Source: Escherichia marmotae
Lineage (GTDB): Bacteria > Pseudomonadota > Gammaproteobacteria > Enterobacterales > Enterobacteriaceae
Assembly: GCF_002900365.1 (NCBI RefSeq)
Contig: NZ_CP025979.1
Location: 2,666,001-2,730,000, forward strand
Direction: 5' to 3'
DNA: 64,000 nt
Part shown: piece after piece, positions 45,188 to 53,193 of the stretch
Layout of the letters: the number at the start of each line of letters is the position of its first letter
Numbering within the stretch: the first letter of the stretch is position 1
The notes under the pieces: generated by a model
Seen by the model: the letters and a program-made list of their open reading frames with translations, nothing else
The model's database searches: none
What the model was told of the DNA's origin: nothing
Translations under genes and position numbers: made by a program

Positions 45188-47659
45188 TTAAGAATCAGCC
45201 TGACTCGGGATCAGTTTTTGCCAGATAACTGAAACGTATTTTGCCTGGTAACGGGCGTCATCAAGTGCATTATGGCGCTCACCTTCGAATGGAATAGCCG
45301 TTCTGGCATCGAAGTCTATGGCTTTCCCCAGCTCAACGATTGTGCGTACATCGCGATCGTTGTAGTAACGCCACGGGCAGGGGATCCCCTGCCGTTCGTA
45401 TGAACGGCGCAAAATCGTGTTGTCGAAGTTGGCTCCATTTCCCCAGACCTGAACAAAAAATTCACCGGAGTTTTCGTCGATAAATTCCCGCAATTGTAAC
45501 AGTGCATCATCTAACGGGATTTCATCGGTCATAATGGCAGATTGCGCTTCGCGTGATTGCTTAAGCCACCATTTAATGGTGTCCCGATCAATGACTCCGC
45601 CAGCAGTTTCCAGATCGATAGTCTTACTAAATTCGGGTCCCATATCTCCGGTTTGCGGATCGAAAAATATTGCACCTATTGAGATGATCGGGGCATCAGG
45701 ATTTTTTCCCATGGTTTCAAGGTCGATCATTAGATGGTCACACGTCCTGCTGGTGGATGTGATTTCGTGATGACCGTTCACCTTAATTGAGTGATCTGCC
45801 GTCTCGCCAGTTTCATTATCGCTATTGTGATGCTGATTGCCGCCAGTGTTCTCCTTGTGTGGATGTTCAGCGCCTTCCATTTCCTCCGGATCATCTTCCT
45901 GAACTTCAACCTGATACTCTTCATCGAATGTTTCTTGGTATGTTGCGTCGCCCATCACCGCGCCACAATCAGGGCAGTTGCCGCCGCCGGTCTGACCGCA
46001 GGCGGTGCAGACTTTTTCCACTTCCTGTTGCGCCACTGGTTCAGGCTGTTTCGTTTCTGGCTCGTTTTGTAACGCATTTGGGCTGTTTTGTTCCGCTTTT
46101 TGGTAGTTCCGTTCCGATTCATGCTGGTTCTGGTTCACAGAATCGCGGGTCTGGATCCCCTTAACCCATTTCGGATCATTCGGGTCACTAATCCCTTCAA
46201 CAAATTCACCACGTGATGCAGCAAGCAACTTATCGGCGTCAGGCTGGCTGATATTGGCTGCCTGCATAATTTTGTTTACTTCGTCAGCGGTAACTTTTAT
46301 CGGCTCTGGTTGTTCTGAATCTTCAGCGGTATCTACATTTTGCGGTAAGCCCGTGTATGTGCCATTTTTTCGGGCAAAATATTCTTCTTTTGTGATTTCA
46401 GTGGCGCCAGCAGCCAGTGCCTTATCCAGACCAGAAAGTTTGTTTGCGCGACCGTATTTTTCTCCGTCCTTATCTGCGAAGAGGAAATAGAACGGCCCCT
46501 CACGCTCTACAGATGGTTCAGCTTCCGGCGCGGTTTCATTTTTTGGGATATCAGATACCTCAGTTTCCACTGCATCAGTTTGTGTTTCTGATGACTGGAG
46601 AACATCAACAGTGCCTAGGTCTGTTTCTTCATTCTCAAACACGCCCTTTGTCGTCAGGTATTCGCAGATATATTTGTTCAGTGCTACGGGATCTTTGTGA
46701 ATGTCGATCGGACGCTCACGGACAAGGCCAAAAATAGTTTGGCGGTCGTAGCGAAGGGCATCAGGCTGTTTGCGCATTGATGCCGAGATACGCTTCCAGT
46801 CTTCGCGGTCGTTGTCGATAACTTCTTTTTTTGCCCAGCGATGGATGCTGCCGTCAATGTTTCCGGCATCCACATCACCAGGCCAGAGAGCGTAGGCCAG
46901 TTCGTCATCCAGTGTTTTCCATGTCTGCTTGTATTCGCGATGAATGGCAGCAATGACCGGGCTGATTTTTCCTGTTGAATTTTCAGTGTACTGTTGATTG
47001 GCTCTGGCGCGGGCGAGATCAACAACAGACGTGTATTTTCCGGTTTCCTTGCGTTCACCTTCGCGACGTTTTTTCCAGATGCGCATCTCTGCCTGAATTT
47101 CGGGCCATTTAGCACCAGGAATACATTTATGCTTAACCCACCCAATGGCGTGCAACTTAAGCTCCGGATACATGGCGTTAACTTCTGGCATTTTCATCAA
47201 CGCTTCAACGATATGTCCGTCGAATGTTGCCATGTCTTCCTGCAACAATTCCTGTGCGCTAATAACCATATCAACGGTGATGTTTTCACATGTGTCGAAC
47301 TTAACCATGACAGCGTTCTGTACTTCAGGGGCCAGCTTGTCAAAAGTGACGTTCATCGGATCGGATTCAGTCTCAACCGGGACAAAAGAAGCAGACTCCT
47401 CATCCCAGCGGTTTTCCTGCATATATTCAGCATCCCATGAATCGAGGGCAGGGCGGGGTATGCCAGGTTTATCCTCGCAGACAATAAATTTATAAGCGCA
47501 GTCCTGAGCAGCCGGATAATGTTCCAGGAACTGCCAGTGAAATTTTGCTCGAGCACGGCGTTCGTCGCCAGCTTCAATGGCTGTGGCTACAGCCACAGCG
47601 CCTTCTTCCCTTGTTGCCAGTTCGTCAGGAATAGCGGCGCAAATAAAGACTTTACTCAT
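45188..47659 (-). CDS. RecE-like prophage exonuclease with C-terminal DEDDh domain
   Basis: 823 residues. A large N-terminal region precedes a linker (from DKLLAASRGEFVEGISDPND to about 630) that is nearly the same as the middle of Rac RecE (exonuclease VIII), including a CTACG...CPDCG pair. The C-terminal 184 residues are not the RecE nuclease but a DEDDh 3'-5' exonuclease: D646 and E648 in IDLET, D746 in GANFDN, H796 and D801 in HNALDD. Usually annotated exodeoxyribonuclease VIII. K-12 Qin keeps only a fragment (ydfE). Likely acts in phage recombination or DNA processing; substrate not shown. Confidence 0.88.
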   Translation of the reverse strand: MSKVFICAAIPDELATREEGAVAVATAIEAGDERRARAKFHWQFLEHYPAAQDCAYKFIVCEDKPGIPRPALDSWDAEYMQENRWDEESASFVPVETESDPMNVTFDKLAPEVQNAVMVKFDTCENITVDMVISAQELLQEDMATFDGHIVEALMKMPEVNAMYPELKLHAIGWVKHKCIPGAKWPEIQAEMRIWKKRREGERKETGKYTSVVDLARARANQQYTENSTGKISPVIAAIHREYKQTWKTLDDELAYALWPGDVDAGNIDGSIHRWAKKEVIDNDREDWKRISASMRKQPDALRYDRQTIFGLVRERPIDIHKDPVALNKYICEYLTTKGVFENEETDLGTVDVLQSSETQTDAVETEVSDIPKNETAPEAEPSVEREGPFYFLFADKDGEKYGRANKLSGLDKALAAGATEITKEEYFARKNGTYTGLPQNVDTAEDSEQPEPIKVTADEVNKIMQAANISQPDADKLLAASRGEFVEGISDPNDPKWVKGIQTRDSVNQNQHESERNYQKAEQNSPNALQNEPETKQPEPVAQQEVEKVCTACGQTGGGNCPDCGAVMGDATYQETFDEEYQVEVQEDDPEEMEGAEHPHKENTGGNQHHNSDNETGETADHSIKVNGHHEITSTSRTCDHLMIDLETMGKNPDAPIISIGAIFFDPQTGDMGPEFSKTIDLETAGGVIDRDTIKWWLKQSREAQSAIMTDEIPLDDALLQLREFIDENSGEFFVQVWGNGANFDNTILRRSYERQGIPCPWRYYNDRDVRTIVELGKAIDFDARTAIPFEGERHNALDDARYQAKYVSVIWQKLIPSQADS

Positions 47660-47752
47660 TTTGTTTTAACCTCATGACAGATTTAAGGATGAACAAATCC
47701 CTGCCATTGCTGGCATATAAGAATGAAACCGGATATTTATTACGGAACTGTT

Positions 47753-47944
47753 TTAAAGACCTGCCGGGATTTCGATATTATCCAGGTGAATAACTTTATC
47801 GACCGGGTAACAGTTACCGGGAATTTTCTGTTCGGTTGCTGCAGTCATACACTCCTGCATTGTCCTGTGAACACTGACTGCAATATCAACTGGCTCTCCG
47901 GAAACAAGAAAAACTGTCAGAACAAGCGCAAATGCTGAATTCAT
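47753..47944 (-). CDS. ydfD: YdfD, DUF1482 cell-lysis toxin of the dicB operon
   Basis: 63 residues from the Met at 47944, with AAAGGATG as ribosome site; its start overlaps the dicB stop (ATGA). Hydrophobic N-terminus (MNSAFALVLTVFLVSGEP) suggests a membrane or export segment. K-12 YdfD causes lysis when expressed and needs cell division; sequence here is practically the same as I recall it. Confidence 0.9.
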   Translation of the reverse strand: MNSAFALVLTVFLVSGEPVDIAVSVHRTMQECMTAATEQKIPGNCYPVDKVIHLDNIEIPAGL

Positions 47945-48129
47945 TGTGCACATCCTTTTGGCATCAGACGTAAACGAGCCAGCATTGAAACAATGCATAT
48001 TTTATTTAATAGCTCCCGTTCTTGTTTTCTCTTGTTAATGGCATCTTCAGTAAATACAGGGTTACTGATAGTGACACCAATTTCAAAACAACCTTCAGAC
48101 GTATTAACGTTTGGTAATAACGTTTTCAT
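47941..48129 (-). CDS. dicB: Division inhibitor DicB
   Basis: 62 residues from the internal Met at 48129 (MKTLLPNVNTSEGC); the longer in-frame start upstream is not family-like. Practically the K-12 DicB sequence as I recall it. DicB works with MinC to block Z-ring formation at all sites, independent of MinD and SOS. Lies between dicF and ydfD in the operon repressed by DicA. Confidence 0.92.
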   Translation of the reverse strand: MKTLLPNVNTSEGCFEIGVTISNPVFTEDAINKRKQERELLNKICIVSMLARLRLMPKGCAQ

Positions 48130-48303
48130 TATCGCGTCCTCAACAATGAATTTTGTGATGCAGTGCCTGGTGCCTCCAGGTGACGTTAACCAGTTAACAA
48201 TTAACGCCGGATACAGAGAATCCACCCATAACACTGTTTTTGGTTTTAACTGTTCCGCGTGCGCTTAGCCGCATTCACCGCATCACAAAATTCACTTTAA
48301 AAA

Positions 48304-48356
48304 CGGCGGCAGAGCAGTCACGGAGTAAAACTGATACCGCCAAACGTCACCAGAAA
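48304..48356 (-). ncRNA. dicF: DicF small RNA
   Basis: On the minus strand the 53 bases starting TTTCTGGTGACGTTTGGCGG and ending in CTCTGCCGCCG match DicF, a processed sRNA that blocks ftsZ translation and affects xylR and pykA mRNAs. It lies 175 bases upstream of dicB in the same transcript, as in the Qin prophage. The inner part can fold through GGCGGTATCAG and CTGCTCTGCCGCC. Confidence 0.92.
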
Positions 48357-48631
48357 ATTGATAACAGAGGGCGTTGCAGCGGGGTTGTCACTTAAGCGTA
48401 TGGTCAACCTGACAACTCGGTGTCCTCAACGGGGAAGGAATAACCCCGCCATACTTACCGCCGCGCCATTTCGCGGGTTGCCACAACCGGAAGCGCACGG
48501 TCGAATTAAATTTAACGACACCGTACAGTGAGACGAACTTCGCCGTGCGCTTTCGTGTTGTGTGCCTGCTTTTAACCACGTCAGGCGAGGTGGTATCCTT
48601 CTTATCCCGAATAACCAAGAAGGAAATCTAT

Positions 48632-48832
48632 ATGACTAAAGAAGAATTTGTCTCTTATATTTTTGATAAAACGGTTGAAATGTATGCCGCTACTTACGGG
48701 TCCTGTAATCCTCTGAATAAACCAGAGGGGAAAGATGATTTCGACAAAATTTACCGCTTCTTGGAGGACCGCTATATCAAAAGGTTAGAGGACGCAGGGA
48801 TCAAATCCCCAGTGAAGTCACCATTGTCCTGA
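48632..48832 (+). CDS. Hypothetical prophage protein, antisense to the dicB operon
   Basis: 66 residues from the Met at 48632 with a good ribosome site (AAGGAAA). Small charged protein (MTKEEFVSYIFDKTVEMYAA) with no domain I recognise. It lies opposite to the dicB-operon direction between ydfC and dicF, so transcription of it would oppose that operon. A TATCCT -10-like hexamer lies about 35 bases upstream. Confidence 0.6.
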   Translation: MTKEEFVSYIFDKTVEMYAATYGSCNPLNKPEGKDDFDKIYRFLEDRYIKRLEDAGIKSPVKSPLS

Positions 48833-48895
48833 GAACTTGCAGGACGTCATGATCGTAACTTCCATCCAAACCGCGACGGCAAATTGCTTCTCGTA

Positions 48896-49165
48896 TTACC
48901 GGAAGCAGTTCGCTGGAAATCTCGGTGATATTTCACCTGATAATACGCCTGGCTCAAGTGAGAATATTGGTGAACTTACGCTCTTGGTCTCGACAGTTTC
49001 AGAGTCAGTGCCAACATTATAAAGCTCAACGAAAGCGGTCTTGATTTTCCGGGCCAGATCTTTTGCTGGCTCGCTTGCAATATCTTTCCCGATTTCTCGC
49101 AGCACAGAATGCAATGTATGAGCTGCTGTTTTCTGTACATCAGACGGTAAATCTTTAAATTCCAT
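48896..49165 (-). CDS. ydfC: YdfC-like protein of the dicB operon
   Basis: 89 residues from the Met at 49165, preferred over the Met four codons earlier (49177) because GAGG lies 7-8 bases before it and because family members begin MEFKDLPSDVQK. Helical, charged; function unknown. Follows ydfA directly; K-12 has the small ydfB between them, which I do not see here. Confidence 0.75.
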   Translation of the reverse strand: MEFKDLPSDVQKTAAHTLHSVLREIGKDIASEPAKDLARKIKTAFVELYNVGTDSETVETKSVSSPIFSLEPGVLSGEISPRFPANCFR

Positions 49166-49176
49166 CGTCAGCCTCA

Positions 49177-49329
49177 TCAGTCAGTGTTTCTGGCTAACCA
49201 GCAACGCGCGCCAGATTCGGTTTTAAACGTTTTGCTTTTGGTATATGTCATCGCGGTGAACGTACCGTCCTGGTTGGGGAACACGCCACATACCAGAGAT
49301 TCGCTGTTGCCAAGATCGATAGTATCCAT
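49177..49329 (-). CDS. ydfA: YdfA, DUF1391 protein, first gene of the dicB operon
   Basis: 50 residues from the Met at 49329 (MDTIDLGNSESLVCGVFPNQ). Small beta-rich protein with the TAMTYTKSKTFKTESGARCWLARN core typical of DUF1391. Role unknown. It is the first gene after the DicA-controlled promoter, with ydfC, dicF, dicB and ydfD following. Confidence 0.85.
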   Translation of the reverse strand: MDTIDLGNSESLVCGVFPNQDGTFTAMTYTKSKTFKTESGARCWLARNTD

Positions 49330-49408
49330 GCTGACCTCATTTCCCCTTAACGCCGGGGTAGCGGAACTGTTTGCTGAGAACACCGTGCGGTGTGTTGATG
49401 CAAACAAG

Positions 49409-49461
49409 ATTAGCTATGACTAACATATTGGTCAAGTGATTTTGTATGTTATGACTAACAT
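49409..49461 (-). promoter_or_regulatory. DicA operator region in front of ydfA-dicF-dicB
   Basis: Two copies of a TATGACTAACAT block occur (around 49414-49425 and 49450-49461). The second sits in the near-palindrome ATGTTATGACTAACAT (49446-49461), which resembles the perfect palindrome between dicA and dicC. These are probable DicA sites repressing the dicB operon. Confidence 0.65.
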
Positions 49462-49495
49462 AATTAATGTAGTAAAAGATAACTCATTGATGATG

Positions 49496-49903
49496 TTATC
49501 TTTTATTTGTCCGCTGACGGGCTTTTAGTAATTCTTCAAAGAGTTTATTGAAGTTTTTTACTCGAGCTCGCATTTCGGCGAGCTGGGTATCCTGTTCTGA
49601 TTCTGGCAGTGCATTAAACAGCTCAAGGAGCTCTAGTTCTTTGGGAGATAAGGCAACTGGCTTCTCAACAGGTGGTGTTGGTTGCTTGTCTTCATCGCCA
49701 AATAGAATCCATGTTGGTGAGCATTGCAATACTTTGCTGAGGGCAAAAAGGTTCTTCCCTGTAGGTTCACTATCATCCCGTTCCCATTGTGATACAGACA
49801 CATGGGAGATTTTCAGGGCTTTAGCAAGAGACCTTTGGGTGTGTTTGAGGTTTTTCCGACGATACCTAATGCGTTCGCCGATAGTTAAATTTTTTGTATC
49901 CAT
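49496..49903 (-). CDS. dicA: Transcriptional repressor DicA
   Basis: 135 residues. N-terminal HTH_3 domain (residues 6-60: GERIRYRRKNLKHTQRSLAK, KISHVSVSQWERDD) and a dimerising tail. Represses dicB and dicC operons of the Qin prophage. K-12 reads WERGD at the end of the recognition region as I recall; here it is WERDD, a change at a usually conserved glycine that might alter folding or binding. Divergent from dicC across an 83-base control region. Confidence 0.93.
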   Translation of the reverse strand: MDTKNLTIGERIRYRRKNLKHTQRSLAKALKISHVSVSQWERDDSEPTGKNLFALSKVLQCSPTWILFGDEDKQPTPPVEKPVALSPKELELLELFNALPESEQDTQLAEMRARVKNFNKLFEELLKARQRTNKR

Positions 49904-49953
49904 AGTTAGCTAATGCTAAATCGTATTGACTATGTTTTTGTTAACATCTATTT

Positions 49954-49971
49954 TGTTAGTTATAACTAACA
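49954..49971. promoter_or_regulatory. DicA/DicC operator, perfect 18-bp palindrome
   Basis: TGTTAGTTATAACTAACA reads the same on both strands and lies between the divergent dicA and dicC genes, 15 bases before the dicC start. It is the expected switch site of this prophage. Confidence 0.8.
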
Positions 49972-49986
49972 ATCAAGGTGTTTTAA

Positions 49987-50217
49987 ATGCTTAAAACTGA
50001 CGCTCTTTTGTATTTCGGTTCAAAAACAAAACTTGCACAAGCAGCTGGTATTCGTTTGGCTTCGCTTTATAGCTGGAAAGGGGATTTAGTTCCCGAAGGT
50101 CGCGCGATGCGTCTACAGGAGGCATCTGGCGGGGAGCTTCAGTATGACCCCAAAGTTTATGACGAATATCGTAAGACGAAGCGGGCGGGGCGGTTGAACA
50201 ATGAAAATCACTCCTGA
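49987..50217 (+). CDS. dicC: Cro-like repressor DicC
   Basis: 76 residues, with an N-terminal Cro-like helix-turn-helix (YFGSKTKLAQAAGIRLASLYSWKGDLVPEGRA). Works opposite to DicA on the shared control region. Next gene overlaps its 3' end by 17 bases. Confidence 0.92.
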   Translation: MLKTDALLYFGSKTKLAQAAGIRLASLYSWKGDLVPEGRAMRLQEASGGELQYDPKVYDEYRKTKRAGRLNNENHS

Positions 50218-50722
50218 ACAGGCTCGTGAGGCTCTGGATGCCTGGATATGTCGACCAGGAATGACACAGGAGCAGGCGACGATATTAATCACTGAAGCAT
50301 TCTGGGCTTTGAAAGAGCGCCCGAACATCGATGTTAAGCGTGTCACAGATGAAGGTGGCGCGGTTGATCAGCGAGCGCTTGGCGTTAATCGAGTGAAGAT
50401 ATTCGAACGCTGGAAGGCTATCGACACCAGGGATAAGCGTGAAAAGTTCATGGCGCTAGTGCCTGCAATTATGGAGGCTATCCGGATTAATGATTTCAGG
50501 TTATATCGTGAAATTAGTGACGGAAAAAGCATCACGTATATGATCGCCGGGTTAAACAAAGAATATGGCGATGTGGTGGAGTCCGGACTGCTTTTTGCTG
50601 ATCCTGCCGTAGTGGATCGTGAAACTGACGAACTTATAGAAAAAGCAATTGCTTTCAAGCTTGCGTATCGACAGCAATACCAACAAAAAGCTGGATGGAA
50701 TTATGAGTCTTCTTTTTGCTGA
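50201..50722 (+). CDS. YdaT-like (phage CII-type) regulatory protein
   Basis: 173 residues. The first 140 resemble Rac YdaT (phage regulatory protein CII-like family): MKITPEQAREALDAWICRPGMTQEQATILITEAFWAL, then an all-helical part. Rac YdaT is reported as toxic on overexpression and as a regulator. Lies in the rightward early operon directly after dicC, overlapping both neighbours. Confidence 0.8.
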   Translation: MKITPEQAREALDAWICRPGMTQEQATILITEAFWALKERPNIDVKRVTDEGGAVDQRALGVNRVKIFERWKAIDTRDKREKFMALVPAIMEAIRINDFRLYREISDGKSITYMIAGLNKEYGDVVESGLLFADPAVVDRETDELIEKAIAFKLAYRQQYQQKAGWNYESSFC

Positions 50723-51668
50723 ACGCCCACTGGTTATAAACACACAGCTTGCGATGAAGATTGGCTTAAACGAGGCCATTGTGTTGCAGCAGTTGCATTA
50801 CTGGTTGAGAGATACTAATTCCGGTATGGAATGTGATGGTGTCCGCTGGATTTATAACACAACGGAACAATGGCTGGAACAGTTCCCATTCTGGTCAGAG
50901 TCAACGTTAAAGCGCGCGTTTGCAAGTCTGAAAACGCTGGGGCTTTTGCGTTGCGAAAAGCTCAATAAATCAAAGCGCGACATGACCAATTTCTACACGA
51001 TCAACTATGGGTGCGAGCTTTTAGATGGTGGTAAATTGAGCGTATCCATCGGTTCAAAATGCGCTGCTCCATCAGGTCTAAATGATACGATGGAAGAGGT
51101 CAAAATGAAACGCTCCATTGGTTCAAAACGACCCAATGTCATCGGGTCAAAATGGCCTGATGATCTTACAGAGAATACAACAGAGATTACTACAGAGAAT
51201 AAAAACACTTTTCGTCCGGAAGCTTCGCAACCGGACCCGCAGACGACTGAACAGGATTTTTTAACCCGGAACTCCGACGCGGTTGTGTTTAGTGCGAAAA
51301 AACGCCAGTGGGGTAGCAGGGAGGATTTGGCGTGTGCGCAGTGGATCTGGGGGCGGATCGTGGGTCTCTACGAACAGGCAGCCAGTGATGATGGCGAGAT
51401 CATGCGACCAAAAGAGCCTAACTGGACTGCCTGGGCCAATGACGTGCGCACAATGCGGATGCTGGATGGCAGAAGCCACAGACAAATTTGCGAAATGTTT
51501 GGTCGGGTTCAGCGAGATCCATTCTGGGTAAAAAACATCATGAGCCCGTCAAAGCTCCGCGAAAAATGGGACGAACTGGTCATCCGCCTGGGACGTTCAC
51601 CTGTACAGCGTTGTGTTAATCATATTTCTGAACCGGATACAGAAATTCCGCCTGGTTTCAGAGGATAA
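50703..51668 (+). CDS. Prophage replication protein with DnaT-like C-terminus
   Basis: 321 residues from the Met at 50703 (MSLLFAERPLVINTQLAMKIGLNEAIVLQQLHYWL begins it), overlapping the previous gene by 20 bases. A winged-helix N-terminal half (PFWSESTLKRAFASLKTLGLL) is followed by a linker rich in Thr/Glu and a C-terminal DnaT-like DNA-binding region (WTAWANDVRTMRML ... DPFWVKNIMSPSKLREKW). By position and type it is the O/YdaU-equivalent initiator or helicase-loading protein. Confidence 0.8.
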   Translation: MSLLFAERPLVINTQLAMKIGLNEAIVLQQLHYWLRDTNSGMECDGVRWIYNTTEQWLEQFPFWSESTLKRAFASLKTLGLLRCEKLNKSKRDMTNFYTINYGCELLDGGKLSVSIGSKCAAPSGLNDTMEEVKMKRSIGSKRPNVIGSKWPDDLTENTTEITTENKNTFRPEASQPDPQTTEQDFLTRNSDAVVFSAKKRQWGSREDLACAQWIWGRIVGLYEQAASDDGEIMRPKEPNWTAWANDVRTMRMLDGRSHRQICEMFGRVQRDPFWVKNIMSPSKLREKWDELVIRLGRSPVQRCVNHISEPDTEIPPGFRG

Positions 51669-51708
51669 GTGTTGATTTCAGGTCATGAGGTAATTTTAAG
51701 GGGGACTT

Positions 51709-52131
51709 GTGGCAAAAGTTTTTACACAAGAAGAGCGGGAAAAAATTAAAGGGCAGGTGGTGGAACTCGTGCGCCAGAGCGGTCGTGAGACGTTACGGCA
51801 ACTGGAAGCTAAAACAGGTGCGACTAGATATCTGATGAGCGTTCTTGCCAGAGAGCTGGTAGCCAGTGGCGATGTATACAACTCCGGCTACGGGTTATTC
51901 CCGTCTGAACAGGCGCGTAAGGACTGGCAAAACGCCCGCAAAAAACTCTCGAGGGCAAAGGTGAAGAAACCTGCTGTGGTTGATCCGGACCTTATCTGGT
52001 CATTACCTGACGGAGAAATACGCCGCTACGACAGTCGTCTAAACATAATCTGTCGCGAGTGCCGGAAGAGCGAAGTTATGCAGCGTGTTCTGACGTTTTA
52101 TCAGGGGAATTATCGGGAGGTGATGCTGTGA
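51709..52131 (+). CDS. DUF977 prophage protein
   Basis: 140 residues with a GTG start at 51709 preceded by AAGGGGGA. N-terminal winged-helix-like region (QEEREKIKGQVVELVRQSGRETLRQLEAKTGATRYLM), C-terminal CRECR. DUF977 proteins are common in lambdoid early regions after the replication genes; function unknown. Stop overlaps the start of the next reading frame (GTGA). Confidence 0.82.
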   Translation: MAKVFTQEEREKIKGQVVELVRQSGRETLRQLEAKTGATRYLMSVLARELVASGDVYNSGYGLFPSEQARKDWQNARKKLSRAKVKKPAVVDPDLIWSLPDGEIRRYDSRLNIICRECRKSEVMQRVLTFYQGNYREVML

Positions 52132-52361
52132 GTACATCGGCTACCATTCTCGACATGTGCTGTGGCAGTCGCATGCTCTGGTTCGATAAGAATGACGAAT
52201 GGTCGATATTTAGCGATATCAGGAAAGAGGAACATTCGCTATGTGATGGACGTCACCCGATTATTAATCCCGACATTATCGCTGATTTTCGTGCGCTGCC
52301 GTGGTTGTCTGCTTTGCATCAAAAGCAGACATTACCAGATTTAGACATCTGTTTCCGATAG
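52128..52361 (+). pseudogene. Truncated phage DNA methyltransferase
   Basis: 77 codons from GTG at 52128. Residues 1-56 match the start of the phage class I SAM-dependent methyltransferase (SATILDMCCGSRMLWFD ... IIADFRALP), with the DMCCGSRM SAM-binding loop. Then the frame diverges (WLSALHQKQTLPDL) and stops, so the catalytic DPPH motif is missing. The break marks a recombination joint just before queH. Confidence 0.75.
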
Positions 52362-52393
52362 CCCGTTCTGATGCTACACTTTTTGCTATTTTC

Positions 52394-53080
52394 ATGAACC
52401 TCATAAACACATTTATGACTGTTGCTGATTTCAAACGCCCCAAATTGGAGCTCCCAAACGGGGCAAAAAAACTATTACTGCACTCTTGCTGTGCTCCATG
52501 TTCCGGTGAAGTGATGGAGGCGCTTCAGGCCTCGGGAATCGACTACACCATCTTTTTCTACAACCCGAACATTCATCCTCAGAAAGAGTATTTAATTCGT
52601 AAGGATGAGAATATTCGCTTTGCTAAACAACACGGCGTGCCATTTATTGATGCTGATTACGACACAGACAACTGGTTTGAGCGAGCCAAAGGAATGGAAT
52701 GGGAGCCTGAACGAGGGATCCGTTGTACCATGTGTTTTGACATGCGTTTTGAGCGGACTGCACTGTATGCCGCTGAAAATGGTTTCAGTGTGATCAGTAG
52801 CTCACTGGGCATTTCACGCTGGAAAAATATGCAGCAGGTTAACGACTGTGGACGGCGAGCCGTCGCGCATTATCCGGGCATGGTGTACTGGGATTATAAC
52901 TGGCGAAAACAGGGCGGCTCTTCCCGCATGATTGAAATCAGCAAGCGCGAACAATTCTATCAGCAGGAATATTGTGGCTGCGTGTATTCACTGCGCGATA
53001 CCAATCTACACCGCAAATCTCAGGGACGCCCTCTAATCAAAATTGGTCAACTGCACTACGGTAAAGAAGGACAGGAATGA
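52394..53080 (+). CDS. queH: Epoxyqueuosine reductase QueH
   Basis: 228 residues from the Met at 52394; a Met at 52415 (MTVADFKRPK) would give 221 and may be the true start, neither having a strong ribosome site. DUF208/QueH family: cysteine motifs HSCCAPCSGE near residue 35, GIRCTMCFDMR in the middle, and QEYCGC near 200, expected to bind the iron-sulfur and iron centres. The enzyme performs the last step of queuosine synthesis in tRNA. K-12 uses the unrelated QueG, so this is an extra or replacement enzyme carried in the prophage segment. It resembles Pasteurellaceae versions as I recall. Confidence 0.88.
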   Translation: MNLINTFMTVADFKRPKLELPNGAKKLLLHSCCAPCSGEVMEALQASGIDYTIFFYNPNIHPQKEYLIRKDENIRFAKQHGVPFIDADYDTDNWFERAKGMEWEPERGIRCTMCFDMRFERTALYAAENGFSVISSSLGISRWKNMQQVNDCGRRAVAHYPGMVYWDYNWRKQGGSSRMIEISKREQFYQQEYCGCVYSLRDTNLHRKSQGRPLIKIGQLHYGKEGQE

Positions 53081-53160
53081 TTTTATATTATGCCAACGGA
53101 GCGTAGCAGTGTTTCTATATATAGTACGCCTACCTTAATTTTCAAATAATCATGATTAAT

Positions 53161-53193
53161 GAGCAGGTCATCAGTGCAAGCAATGACCTGCTC
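53161..53193 (+). terminator. Strong hairpin after queH
   Basis: GAGCAGGTCAT and ATGACCTGCTC form a perfect 11-bp stem with an 11-base loop, 80 bases after the queH stop. Followed by ATCTTGTTG, a poor T tract, so termination is likely but not certain. Confidence 0.5.

Noticed and set aside
47723..47938. 71-codon plus-strand frame opposite ydfD
   Set aside because: Antisense to ydfD and dicB, no supporting ribosome site.
48388..48618. 76-codon minus-strand frame upstream of dicF
   Set aside because: Lies in the leader of dicF with no clear ribosome site and low-complexity basic composition; treated as untranslated RNA of the dicB operon.
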